Positions 6,917 to 15,338 of a DNA stretch of 64,000 nt are shown piece after piece. Within the stretch, counting starts at the first letter, position 1, and each line of letters starts with the position of its first letter. Below the pieces are notes generated by a model, which was given only the letters and a program-made list of their open reading frames with translations, searched no databases and was not told where the DNA came from. The translations under genes were made by a program, and so were the position numbers. Source of the stretch: Streptococcus parasanguinis CC87K (GTDB taxonomy: Bacteria; Bacillota; Bacilli; Lactobacillales; Streptococcaceae); contig NZ_KI669401.1 in NCBI RefSeq assembly GCF_000507765.1, positions 372,001-436,000 of the forward strand. Direction: 5' to 3'.

Positions 6917-8674
6917 ATGGAATTAGCAGCGATTTATCACCGGCCTGAATCGGAGTATGCCTATCTTTATAAGGACGGCCAGCTCCATATTCGCATCCGG
7001 ACCAAGAAAGAAGATATCAAACGGATTGTCTTGCACTATGGGGATCCCTTTATTTTTATAGAGGATCTTTATGAGGCAACTAAGGAAATGGACAAGGTGA
7101 CGACCGACGACCTCTTTGATTATTGGCAAGTGTCGGTATCTGTCCGCCATGCCCGGATCCAGTACCTCTTTGAATTAGAGGACACAGCGGGAGAGAAGGT
7201 CTTGTATGGGGATCGGGGTGTGGCAGCCTACACCGAGGAGAACCTGGACTTTGTCATGAACGGCTTTAAGCTTCCCTTTATCCATGAGATTGATGGGTGT
7301 GCTGTTCCAGATTGGGTGGCGCAGACGATTTGGTATCAGATTTTTCCTGAGCGCTTTGCCAATGGGAATCCAGCCATTTCCCCAGAAGGTGTTCGTCCTT
7401 GGGATGCCTCTATTGCTCCTCAAGTATTGGATTTCTTTGGTGGTGATTTGCAAGGGATCATCGATCATCTGGACTACTTGCAGGAGTTAGGAATTACAGG
7501 GCTCTATCTTTGCCCGATTTTTGAATCTCCGAGCAACCACAAGTACGATACCATTGACTATTTTGAAATTGATCGACATTTTGGTGATAAGGACACCTTC
7601 CGCCAGCTAGTGAAAGAGGCTCATGCGCGTGGAATGAAGATTATGCTGGATGCCGTCTTCAACCATATTGGTTATGATTCACCCCAATGGCAGGATGTGG
7701 TCAAACACGGGGAGGATTCGATTTACAAGGACTGGTTCCATATCAAAGAGTTCCCTGTCTCCTCAGAAAATCTGTGGAATAGTCGCGACTTGTCTTACCA
7801 TGCTTTTGCCTTTGCGGGCTATATGCCTAAGCTCAATACGGCTAATCCAGAGGTGAAGGCCTATCTCTTGAAGGTTGCGACTTACTGGATTGAAGAGTTT
7901 GATATTGATGCTTGGCGATTGGACGTGGCCAATGAAATCGACCATCAATTCTGGCGGGATTTCCGTAAGGCGGTCTTGGCTAAGAAGTCAGACCTCTATA
8001 TCCTCGGGGAAATCTGGCATTCGTCTCAACCTTGGCTCAATGGTGATGAGTTCCATGCGGTGATGAACTATCCGCTCTCTGAAAGTATCAAGGATTATTT
8101 CCTGCGGGGGCATAAGGAGACCCAGCGCTTCATTTGGGAGATCAATAGCCAGTCGATGTATTACAGGCAGCAGATCTCTGAGGTCATGTTTAACCTCTTG
8201 GACTCCCATGATACAGAGCGCATTTTGACGACGGCCAAAGGCGATCTCCAGTCTGTCAAGTCTGCCCTCGCCTTCCTCTATCTGCAACGCGGAACGCCCT
8301 GTATCTATTATGGAACAGAGCTAGCCCTCATTGGTGGTCCAGACCCAGATTGTCGTCGTGTCATGCCTTGGGAGCGCGTGTCAGCGGACAATGATATGCT
8401 GAACTTTATGAAGGATTTGATCCAGCTACGAAAAGAAGTGGCAGAGTTGATCCAGCATGGTAAAGTGGGTCTGAAAGAAGTAGAGCCGGATGTGGTGTCA
8501 GTAGAATGGCAGCATGAAGGCCACATTCTCAAAGCCTACTTTAACCACTCCAAGAAAAACGTTGTCCTAGAAAGAGAACAAGCAGATCTGATCAGCCATG
8601 GAAGAATTTCTGATGATCGATTGATCATTCAGCCAAATGGATTTGTTATTTATAGAGAAGAGCTAAACGTATAA
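6917..8674 (+). CDS. GH13_20 neopullulanase/cyclomaltodextrinase-type alpha-glycosidase
   Basis: The protein has 585 residues. ATG 6917 follows AGGAG (6902-6906). The N-terminal ~120 residues form a CBM34-like beta domain (HRPESEYAYLYKDGQLHIRIRT...). The barrel has the four GH13 regions: DAVFNH, WRLDVANE (nucleophile Asp336), LGEIWH (acid Glu365) and LLDSHDTER (Asp432). The CBM34 domain and length fit the subfamily that cleaves cyclodextrins, pullulan and short maltodextrins in the cytoplasm. There is no signal peptide. It stands alone, apart from a maltose transport operon. Confidence 0.9.
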   Translation: MELAAIYHRPESEYAYLYKDGQLHIRIRTKKEDIKRIVLHYGDPFIFIEDLYEATKEMDKVTTDDLFDYWQVSVSVRHARIQYLFELEDTAGEKVLYGDRGVAAYTEENLDFVMNGFKLPFIHEIDGCAVPDWVAQTIWYQIFPERFANGNPAISPEGVRPWDASIAPQVLDFFGGDLQGIIDHLDYLQELGITGLYLCPIFESPSNHKYDTIDYFEIDRHFGDKDTFRQLVKEAHARGMKIMLDAVFNHIGYDSPQWQDVVKHGEDSIYKDWFHIKEFPVSSENLWNSRDLSYHAFAFAGYMPKLNTANPEVKAYLLKVATYWIEEFDIDAWRLDVANEIDHQFWRDFRKAVLAKKSDLYILGEIWHSSQPWLNGDEFHAVMNYPLSESIKDYFLRGHKETQRFIWEINSQSMYYRQQISEVMFNLLDSHDTERILTTAKGDLQSVKSALAFLYLQRGTPCIYYGTELALIGGPDPDCRRVMPWERVSADNDMLNFMKDLIQLRKEVAELIQHGKVGLKEVEPDVVSVEWQHEGHILKAYFNHSKKNVVLEREQADLISHGRISDDRLIIQPNGFVIYREELNV

Positions 8675-8723
8675 AACTATTTCTAATGGACGCATTTGTG
8701 TGCTATTTTCCGAAATCCTTTAG

Positions 8724-8752
8724 TTGTACATTCCCCTCCATAGGTGTATAAT
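8724..8752 (+). promoter_or_regulatory. promoter of the small basic-protein gene
   Basis: TTGTAC (8724-8729) and TATAAT (8747-8752) are 17 bases apart, followed by an AUG 33 bases downstream with GAGGAG. Confidence 0.65.
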
Positions 8753-8784
8753 GTGTCCTTAGATAAACAAATGAGGAGTTTACT

Positions 8785-9096
8785 ATGGAATTGAAAGATT
8801 TTACAGAAAAAGAACAAGAACAAATCAAGCAAGGATTGAGCACGGCTGAGCTTTCTGATAAGGAAGCAGCGAAGAAATTGCTTGCTCTTGTACCGCAAGA
8901 ATGGATTAAACGCATTCCTTTCTTTGTCAGAGGGCATGCGACGACTAAGACAGTTGAGCGTGTAGCCAAACAATACCCTGAACTCTATGCCGTGGCGAAA
9001 CGTCAAGGGGACCTTCCTGAAAAAGAAGGAGAAGAGCTCCGCAAGATTATGACAGCTATCTTTGAAGAAAAGATGAACAAACACAAGATTAAATAA
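8785..9096 (+). CDS. conserved small helical protein, intact copy
   Basis: A 103-residue, highly charged helical protein (starts MELKDFTEKEQ, ends NKHKIK) with GAGGAG ahead of the ATG. No family is recognised. A central IKRIPFFVRGHATTKTVERVAKQYPELYAVAKR stretch is the most structured part. A second copy, about 80-90% identical in protein but lacking the start, lies at 10152-10472, so this gene is part of a duplicated flank around the Ltp-like gene. Function is unknown. Confidence 0.7.
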   Translation: MELKDFTEKEQEQIKQGLSTAELSDKEAAKKLLALVPQEWIKRIPFFVRGHATTKTVERVAKQYPELYAVAKRQGDLPEKEGEELRKIMTAIFEEKMNKHKIK

Positions 9097-9285
9097 GATT
9101 TTATAATACTTTGTCATTTTTTATTTCACATAGAATGAGTGATTGCAGTTGAAATGCAGTCACTTTTTTATTTACTAGCCATAGAGACTTTTACACTAGT
9201 AAATAAAAATGAACAATATTTCATGATATAATACTAATGAAAGCAGTTCCAGAGGGATGAAAATTTCATTGGAGAAAAACAAGTA
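8802..9285 (+). repeat. direct repeat, copy A (about 480 bp)
   Basis: The segment runs from the fifth codon of the small gene through its terminator (9139-9169, GTGATTGCA/TGCAGTCAC) to an extended -10 (TG-A-TATAAT, 9224-9232). It recurs at about 10157-10640. The non-coding part is strikingly conserved, including ACTTTTACACTAGTAAATAA and the promoter, so duplication is more likely than chance similarity. Confidence 0.8.
9224..9232 (+). promoter_or_regulatory. extended -10 promoter of the Ltp-like gene (copy A)
   Basis: TGATATAAT lies 63 bases before ATG 9295. An identical element sits before the three-gene AAA+ operon (10583-10591), so both modules appear to use duplicated copies of one promoter. 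Confidence 0.55.
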
Positions 9286-9294
9286 AAGGTAGTC

Positions 9295-10071
9295 ATGATG
9301 AAAAAGTTTTTGATATTTATTTTTACAATTTTTGGATTATTTGCAGGAATGCTAGCTCTTATAGTAATTGATTATGAAATAAATTATAATAAATGGATAA
9401 ATTCGCGTTCAGGATCACAGTTGACTAATCCTGAACAAAAATACTCTTCTTCAAGTGATGGAAATAAGGATGATTTTGAATCATCAAAACAAGAATACGC
9501 TACTTCAAGTTCTAGTACGCAGAATTATGATTATAAAAAATACTCTTCTTCAAGTGATGGAAATAAGGATGATTTAGAATCATTAATGAATATGTTTATG
9601 AAAGGACTATTTCCTCCAACTTTACTATATCCAGAATATACAAGGGCATATGAAGAAGCTAAATCTTGGTCAAAAAAGCATTTATCGCAGCAGCAAATTA
9701 AAATATATCTTACTAAGTATGACAGGTATTCAGAGGATGCTACTCAGTACGCTTTAAATAAGCTTAATGTAGACTGGAAAGAGCAAGCACTTTTAAAAGC
9801 AAAATCATATCAAGAGTTTCATTATTCGAAAGAAAAATTAGTTGAGCAACTTATAAATATTGAAAAATTTACTCAAGAAGAGGCTGATTATGCCATAGAA
9901 CAAGGTAATTTCGATTGGAAAGAGGAAGCTGTGAAAAAAGCGGAATTTTATGCAAACGGTGGTAAGATTACGAAAGAAAAGTTATTAGAAAAACTTGTTG
10001 TATATAGAAAATTTACTCAAGAAGAAGCTGAGTATGCAATAGAACATGCAAAAATAGATTGGGATAACTAA
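9295..10071 (+). CDS. Ltp-like surface protein (PF07553-type repeats), possible superinfection exclusion
   Basis: The protein has 258 residues with an N-terminal membrane segment (about 3-27) but no lipobox Cys. A low-complexity Ser-rich linker includes a near-identical repeat, KYSSSSDGNKDD, at about 48 and 81. Three C-terminal helical repeats follow of the form (T/S)QEEAxYAIExxxxDWKEEA..KAxxY. Such repeats occur in Ltp, the lipoprotein of S. thermophilus phage TP-J34 that blocks DNA injection by other phages. The exclusion role is inferred from the repeats. The gene is flanked by two copies of a ~480 bp segment. Confidence 0.65.
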   Translation: MMKKFLIFIFTIFGLFAGMLALIVIDYEINYNKWINSRSGSQLTNPEQKYSSSSDGNKDDFESSKQEYATSSSSTQNYDYKKYSSSSDGNKDDLESLMNMFMKGLFPPTLLYPEYTRAYEEAKSWSKKHLSQQQIKIYLTKYDRYSEDATQYALNKLNVDWKEQALLKAKSYQEFHYSKEKLVEQLINIEKFTQEEADYAIEQGNFDWKEEAVKKAEFYANGGKITKEKLLEKLVVYRKFTQEEAEYAIEHAKIDWDN

Positions 10072-10151
10072 AATATAAGAGTGATATGTTTTTATCTAAA
10101 TGTTATTCCATTACAATCAAATTTATCAACAAACACATTTTTAACTTTTAG

Positions 10152-10472
10152 AACTATACAGAAAAAGAACAAGAACAAATCAATCGAGGTTTGAGCACAG
10201 CTGAGATTTCTGATAAGGAAGCGGCGAAGAAGTTGCTCGCTCTTGGCCCGCAAGAATGGATCAAGCGTATTCCTTTCTTTGTCAGAGGGCATGCGACAAC
10301 AAAGACGATCGAACGTGTGGCTATGCGCTATCCTGAACTCTATGCCGTGGCCAAGCGTCAAAGAGACCTTCCTGAAAAAGAACGGGAGGAATTGCGTGTC
10401 ATCATGACGGAAGTCTTTGAAGAAAAGATGAACAAACACAAGATTAAAAAATCTTATATAATACTTTGTTAA
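10152..10472 (+). pseudogene. truncated second copy of the small helical protein
   Basis: This copy is homologous to the gene at 8785, but the first codons are lost: the frame meets TAG at 10149-10151 just before the NYTEKEQEQI region. The stop is lost too, so the frame runs eight codons further (KSYIILC). A TTG at 10191 could start a shorter product, but no ribosome site is evident. It lies immediately before the duplicated promoter of the AAA+ operon and is probably a by-product of the cassette duplication. Confidence 0.7.
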
Positions 10473-10640
10473 TTTTTTATCACACAATTGAACGAGTGAT
10501 TGTAGTTGAAATATTGCAGTCGCTTTTTTGTTTACTAGTATGAAGACTTTTACACTAGTAAATAAAAATGAACAATATTTCATGATATAATACTAATTAA
10601 AGTAGTTCAAGAGGAATAAAGTGTTTCATTGAAAAAGAGG
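10157..10640 (+). repeat. direct repeat, copy B (about 480 bp)
   Basis: Counterpart of the segment at 8802-9285: truncated small gene, terminator hairpin (10496-10529), ACTTTTACACTAGTAAATAA block and extended -10. It precedes the three-gene AAA+ operon. Confidence 0.8.
10583..10591 (+). promoter_or_regulatory. extended -10 promoter of the AAA+ operon (copy B)
   Basis: TGATATAAT lies 55 bases before ATG 10646, in a block nearly identical to 9191-9236. The -35 is weak (A-rich). Confidence 0.55.
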
Positions 10641-10645
10641 TTATT

Positions 10646-11308
10646 ATGGATTACAGAGAAATTATAAAAGAATGTGTGATTGAACTTGAGTCAAAATCAT
10701 TTCTTTATTTAAAAGATACACTGATTGCTGATTATTTTGACTTTAAATTTATCCAAGATGGCTCAATCACAAGAGAGATTTTAGCAGAGAAAATTACTGA
10801 CTATTTTGAAAAGGTTGAGTTAAAAAATAATAAAAAATTTGAAAAAATACTAGAATTCTATTTTAATCATTTAGAAAATTTCGTTGCAAAAAGAGTACCA
10901 GAAAAAACAACCAGAAAGAATAAGGATATAACGTCTGTTATAGTTCCAAGGACTAAAAGATATTTTGAAAAAGCTAAACAATTAAGAGCTTTAAAGTTTA
11001 ATAATGTGAGACAAATAATAGATTATAATAGAATTTTGATGTGCCTTCTTGTAGAGATTGTAAAACAAAATAATAAAGAGGTTACCAATTTTGATTTTTC
11101 AACCAGGTGTCTTGATGAAATGATCATAATTCCATGTATGGAAAGTATATTAGAAGAAGATTTATTTTCAATTTTTAATAAAAAAAGTCAAGGAATCATA
11201 AAGGATAAAGGGTTCTATAGTTTCGAAGTTTGTTCATTAATTCTGTCCATTATATTTCTTAACAAGATCAAAGATGCAAGAATTATAGGAGAGTACAGTA
11301 ATGAATAA
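10646..11308 (+). CDS. uncharacterised protein, first gene of the AAA+ operon
   Basis: The 220-residue protein is mostly helical, rich in Lys, Glu and Ile, with no signal peptide. A hydrophobic C-terminal helix (EVCSLILSIIFLNKI, about 196-210) might touch the membrane or a partner. No catalytic motif or known family is recognised. The gene overlaps the next by 8 bases (11301-11308). It is strongly AT-rich compared with the neighbouring core genes. Tight coupling implies that it works with the second protein and the ATPase. Confidence 0.7.
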   Translation: MDYREIIKECVIELESKSFLYLKDTLIADYFDFKFIQDGSITREILAEKITDYFEKVELKNNKKFEKILEFYFNHLENFVAKRVPEKTTRKNKDITSVIVPRTKRYFEKAKQLRALKFNNVRQIIDYNRILMCLLVEIVKQNNKEVTNFDFSTRCLDEMIIIPCMESILEEDLFSIFNKKSQGIIKDKGFYSFEVCSLILSIIFLNKIKDARIIGEYSNE

Positions 11309-12365
11309 AACACTAGTAATTGATTATTTGAAACAATTTAATCAGTTTAAAAACGATAAAGGAATTATTGAAATAGTTGTTAGAGGGCAAAAAAATAGAA
11401 TCAAAGCATTTCAAAAAGTTGCATTAAGTGATATTGTACAAAAGGGAAATAAAGAGATTAGTGAAAAAGCAATTGGAGTTTTTAATAAAAATTTTTCCAA
11501 TATGCTTAATGATCAAATGAATATATCTCAAATTACCATGCATAATATCCAACAACTTGCATCGGTAAGTAAATTAGGGATTGTGATGAATGGTTTAAAC
11601 TTAGCAGCCACGAGTGCTGGATTCGCTATTATGTATGAAAAACTTGATAATATTAGCTCAGAGATGAAGCTTCAATTTGATGAATTAAAAAATGTAGTCA
11701 AACAGGAGCATGATGTTCGTGCTATTTATGAATTTGAAAAAGTTCTAGGTGAGTATACCGATATGCTTGATTGCAGACGTCGTCAACAGCCATATTCTGA
11801 AGAACAAATGCGTTTTTTAGTTCAAAAACTATACACTGCTTTAAAATTACTAACAGACTTATTTAGAAAAGACATTGCATCAAATAATCATCTACTAATC
11901 GTTTCCATCTTTTCACTTCTTTCAATGTTTACTGTTGCTTTAAAATATTTTGATGAGCAATATTATTTTAATAATCATAATATTCTAATAGATACAGATG
12001 TTTGGCATTCGTCACATGATAAATGGATGAGCATCTATAATGAATTAACTGAAGAGTGGTTTATAGAGAAATTGCAGGATTACGCTGTATTTGAGACGGA
12101 TTTAGATACTATTGGCGTCGATATATATTATACTGAACTAATTGATAGAGTTAATGAAGCTTTTCAGGAAGTTGTCGATAATAAGGAATTGATTAAGTGT
12201 GTAGGAGAAATTCATGTTTTGGAGGCTATCCGTGAAAACAGTACAAGAGAAATGAAAGAACTGATAGATGAAACTATTAGAGATACCTTTAAAGATCAAG
12301 ATAGTAAAGAAATATCAGATATCTACAAGAATGTAATAAAACAAGCAGAGCTTCTTTTGGTGTGA
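11301..12365 (+). CDS. uncharacterised helical protein with hydrophobic segment, second gene of the AAA+ operon
   Basis: The 354-residue protein is helical throughout. A hydrophobic stretch (LGIVMNGLNLAATSAGFAIM, about 92-111) is followed directly by a coiled-coil-like segment (YEKLDNISSEMKLQFDELKNVV). A second hydrophobic patch lies near LLIVSIFSLLSMFTVAL. Hydrophobic-hairpin-plus-coiled-coil layouts occur in pore-forming and membrane-remodelling proteins, but no homology is claimed. The start has AGGAG just upstream inside the previous gene. It may be the effector controlled by the ATPase. Confidence 0.7.
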   Translation: MNKTLVIDYLKQFNQFKNDKGIIEIVVRGQKNRIKAFQKVALSDIVQKGNKEISEKAIGVFNKNFSNMLNDQMNISQITMHNIQQLASVSKLGIVMNGLNLAATSAGFAIMYEKLDNISSEMKLQFDELKNVVKQEHDVRAIYEFEKVLGEYTDMLDCRRRQQPYSEEQMRFLVQKLYTALKLLTDLFRKDIASNNHLLIVSIFSLLSMFTVALKYFDEQYYFNNHNILIDTDVWHSSHDKWMSIYNELTEEWFIEKLQDYAVFETDLDTIGVDIYYTELIDRVNEAFQEVVDNKELIKCVGEIHVLEAIRENSTREMKELIDETIRDTFKDQDSKEISDIYKNVIKQAELLLV

Positions 12366-12373
12366 GGAAACCT

Positions 12374-13720
12374 ATGAATATTGATATTAAAAATTCCCTT
12401 GATAGCTTATTATTCATCTGTAATACAATCAAGACATCTTCAAAAGATATAGAAGATATAGATAGGATGATGATAGAAGATATTTTATCTTTTATTCATT
12501 ACATTTCTAGTGAGGATTCAGAAGAAAGAATATCTCTTTTTAAAATTACATATCTAAACACTTCATACTCTGACCTTTATCCGAAAGTTCAAGAGATAGA
12601 AACACCTAGATTTTTTAAATTACTTTTTAATCTTAGTAAAGAAATAAGTAGTAATAGGGTTTCACATATTGAGTCATTATTTATTTCAACAATCTATGAA
12701 ATTGGAAAGTACTACTCTTTAAATAAACAAGATGAAAATACTGTTGATAAAGAAAAATTTATGAATTATTTAAAGATGCTTAAAGAGTACACTGAGTTAA
12801 ATAAAGAATCTCAAAATATTGCTTTTGAAAATTTAGATAATAGTATAATAAAAAATGAAGAAATACATAATAAGACATCAATTGATGGTAATAAAAAAGA
12901 TGACGATCAAGAAGAATCTTTGGAGGATTTATTAAATGAACTGAATGAATTGATCGGTCTAGCAGGTGTAAAAGAAGAGGTGAGCTCTTTAGTAAATATA
13001 TTAAAAATTAATAAATTAAGAGAAAGTAGAGGGTTTAAGGTACCCCAAGTTTCTAAGCATTTAGTTTTTTTGGGAAATCCTGGGACAGGCAAAACAACAG
13101 TTGCAAGACTACTTTCAAAAATTTATAAAAAATTGGGTGTGTTAGAAAAAGGACAATTAGTTGAAGTTGATAGATCTGGTTTAGTAGCAGGATATGTTGG
13201 ACAAACTGCAATTAAGACTCAGGAGAAAATTAATGAAGCTATGGGAGGAGTACTATTTATTGATGAAGCCTATACTTTGGCTAAAGGAGAAAATGATTTT
13301 GGACAAGAATCTATTGATACACTTTTAAAAGCCATGGAGGACCAGCGTGAAGATTTTGTTGTAATTGTTGCGGGTTATTCAGAGCCCATGAATAGATTTT
13401 TAGAATCAAATCCAGGTTTAAAATCTCGATTCAATAAAAGTATTACATTTGAAGATTATTCACCAAATGAACTTCTAGATATTTTTGAGTTGTTCTGTAA
13501 ATTAAATGATATGAGATTGTCTAGCGACGCAAGGGATTATTTAACACAATACCTTAGCAAATTAAGTAATGAAAAAAGTGAGAACTTTGCAAATGGTAGA
13601 GAAATGAGAAATCTTTTTGAGAAGGCTTTTACCAACCAAGCGAATCGATTGTCACAATATAATGATATTTCTGATGAAGAATTAAATATTATAAAGTCTG
13701 AAGATATTATTGTTCATTAA
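12374..13720 (+). CDS. CbxX/CfxQ (SpoVK-like) AAA+ ATPase
   Basis: ATG 12374 follows GAGGA, giving 448 residues; an in-frame GTG at 12362 overlaps the previous stop. The N-terminal ~180 residues are helical and unique. The AAA+ core has Walker A GNPGTGKT (about 234-241), Walker B VLFIDEAY (about 293-300), a pore loop near GLVAGYVGQT, an arginine finger in PGLKSRF and sensor 2 in NGREMRNLFE. CbxX-type ATPases form ring remodelers (Rubisco activase CbbX, SpoVK, EccA of ESX secretion). Here the partners are two unknown proteins, so it probably remodels one of them. Confidence 0.85.
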   Translation: MNIDIKNSLDSLLFICNTIKTSSKDIEDIDRMMIEDILSFIHYISSEDSEERISLFKITYLNTSYSDLYPKVQEIETPRFFKLLFNLSKEISSNRVSHIESLFISTIYEIGKYYSLNKQDENTVDKEKFMNYLKMLKEYTELNKESQNIAFENLDNSIIKNEEIHNKTSIDGNKKDDDQEESLEDLLNELNELIGLAGVKEEVSSLVNILKINKLRESRGFKVPQVSKHLVFLGNPGTGKTTVARLLSKIYKKLGVLEKGQLVEVDRSGLVAGYVGQTAIKTQEKINEAMGGVLFIDEAYTLAKGENDFGQESIDTLLKAMEDQREDFVVIVAGYSEPMNRFLESNPGLKSRFNKSITFEDYSPNELLDIFELFCKLNDMRLSSDARDYLTQYLSKLSNEKSENFANGREMRNLFEKAFTNQANRLSQYNDISDEELNIIKSEDIIVH

Positions 13721-13779
13721 GAATGATCTTCATATACTATTGTTTTTATTGAAAAATTAAGCTTGTTTGACATAAAAAA

Positions 13780-13826
13780 GATAATATTAGTTTTCTGAAT
13801 TCCAGAATTCTAATATTGTCTTTTTT
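13780..13826 (+). terminator. strong terminator of the AAA+ operon
   Basis: An 11-bp stem (13780-13790 / 13810-13820, one G-T pair) flanked by A- and T-tracts encloses a smaller TTCTG/CAGAA stem. A run of six Ts follows. Confidence 0.8.
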
Positions 13827-14008
13827 CTTATTAGAGTAGATCGCCAACTTTTCATCAGTCAATAACACCGCAGCTATTTTAATGCTAGCATTCTCAGTGT
13901 AAAAGTAAAATGTTTTTTCTTTCTGTTTCAATCTGTTTCTTGTTATAATGAACTTAAGAAACTTTAAAATAAATGATTCTTACAACAATCATTAGAAGGA
14001 ACCATTTT

Positions 14009-14896
14009 ATGAAACCATCTAAAAAAATCATGCTCCTTACTAGCTGTGCCTTGGCGATCTTTGCTTTAGCGGCTTGTGGTAGCAACCAAAAGCAATCCAA
14101 GGAAAAGCAGGCAAGTTCTACTGTGCAGAAATCTAGTTCGGATAAGGAGCGCTACAAGGGCACCTACAGCAACCTCAATAGCAAGGCAAGTGTCGAAGAA
14201 GTGCGGAGTCTTTTGTCTGCTTATTTGGATCAGGACAGTGTAGACAAGTTTTTGGGTCTAGTAACGGATTACGATAGCATTGTTGGCTCGGTCGGCTTGA
14301 CGGGTGACTTCAGCAAGTTTAAGAAAACAGACTACAATGTTGAGAAGATCAGTGACTTGTGGACCAAGAAAAAGGGCGATTTCGTCGGGACCAACTGCCG
14401 GATCAATAGCTATACTCTTCTGAAGAACCGCATTGAGATTCCTAAGATGAAAGCGGATAGTGAACTCTTGTTCGTGGACAATGATGCCATTGACAAAGGA
14501 AAAGTTTTCGATGAGGCAGACAAGGAAGCCTTTAACATTCTCTATTCACGGGTTCCGACAGAAGCAACAACGGATGTCAAGGTCCATGCCAAGAAGATGG
14601 AAGAGTATTTTTCTCATTTCAAGTTCAATGAAAATGCCCGCATGCTTTCCGTTATCGTTCATGACAACCTAGATGGAAACACACTTTTTGTCGGGCACGT
14701 CGGTGTCTTGGTTCCTGCTAAGGACGGCTATCTATTTGTCGAAAAGCTAACCTTCGAAGAGCCCTACCAAGCCATTAAGTTTGCGACCAAGGAAGATGTC
14801 TACAAATACTTGGAGACCAAGTACCAAGACTACACAGGCGAAGGTCTGGCTAAACCCTTTATCATGGATAATGAAAAATGGGTTGAGATGAAGTAG
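14009..14896 (+). CDS. lipoprotein of unknown function
   Basis: ATG 14009 follows AGAAGGA by 8 bases and gives 295 residues. The signal ends in LAAC (Cys about 22), a clear lipobox, followed by a Ser/Lys/Gln linker. The ~230-residue outer domain is Lys/Asp-rich without a recognised motif. The gene just downstream, four bases away, encodes a small membrane protein, so the two may be co-transcribed. Anchoring to the outer membrane leaflet is confident; function is not known. Confidence 0.7.
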   Translation: MKPSKKIMLLTSCALAIFALAACGSNQKQSKEKQASSTVQKSSSDKERYKGTYSNLNSKASVEEVRSLLSAYLDQDSVDKFLGLVTDYDSIVGSVGLTGDFSKFKKTDYNVEKISDLWTKKKGDFVGTNCRINSYTLLKNRIEIPKMKADSELLFVDNDAIDKGKVFDEADKEAFNILYSRVPTEATTDVKVHAKKMEEYFSHFKFNENARMLSVIVHDNLDGNTLFVGHVGVLVPAKDGYLFVEKLTFEEPYQAIKFATKEDVYKYLETKYQDYTGEGLAKPFIMDNEKWVEMK

Positions 14897-14899
14897 AGG

Positions 14900-15316
14900 A
14901 TGAAAGACGGCGTGTTAGAATTTAGAAAGATAATGGAGTATGCTCCGATTCTATATGTGCTCATTTTCTTGCTCGTTTTCACTGTTTTCCTTTTCCTGAG
15001 AAGAAGGGCAATTGTGAGACGTAGTGGAGGTCCCTTCTTTGCTCCTTTCCACATTAGCCGTGGAATCTTCTATATCCATGTCGCTCTGTGTTTCAGTCGT
15101 CGCAGGATCCCGCTGAAAGAGATCAAGCAAATCACCTATGCAATTTTTCGTGGACGATCTGGGGGTGGGGCTCGCTATGCTTTTTATATCGAGCTTAGAA
15201 ATGGAAAGACCATTCCCTTCTTTTTTGGAAAAAGTAAGCGGAATGAAGAGCTAGTGGAGAAGCTCAAACGAAATGCAGGCAGGTATGGGTTTAAGGTAGA
15301 TAGCACTGGTAATTAA
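14900..15316 (+). CDS. small membrane protein of unknown function
   Basis: The 138-residue product has one strong membrane helix (about 14-33: APILYVLIFLLVFTVFLFL) and a basic soluble domain, perhaps a PH-like fold (IPLKEIKQITYAIF...YAFYIELRNGKTIPFFFG). The start is uncertain: ATG 14900 has GAGG only 2 bases upstream, while ATG 14936 would still include the helix. It follows the lipoprotein gene closely. Confidence 0.6.
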   Translation: MKDGVLEFRKIMEYAPILYVLIFLLVFTVFLFLRRRAIVRRSGGPFFAPFHISRGIFYIHVALCFSRRRIPLKEIKQITYAIFRGRSGGGARYAFYIELRNGKTIPFFFGKSKRNEELVEKLKRNAGRYGFKVDSTGN

Positions 15317-15338
15317 TTGAAAGAAAAAGGAATCACGA

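Noticed and set aside
10092-10583. Minus-strand frames of up to 163 codons opposite the duplicated small gene (also 8683-9117)
   Set aside because: They mirror a coding frame on the plus strand and are rich in Phe and Arg, as shadow frames are. The plus frame is the one conserved between copies.
13746-13931. Minus-strand frame of 61 codons after the AAA+ operon
   Set aside because: It spans the operon terminator hairpin and has no ribosome site or recognisable protein pattern.
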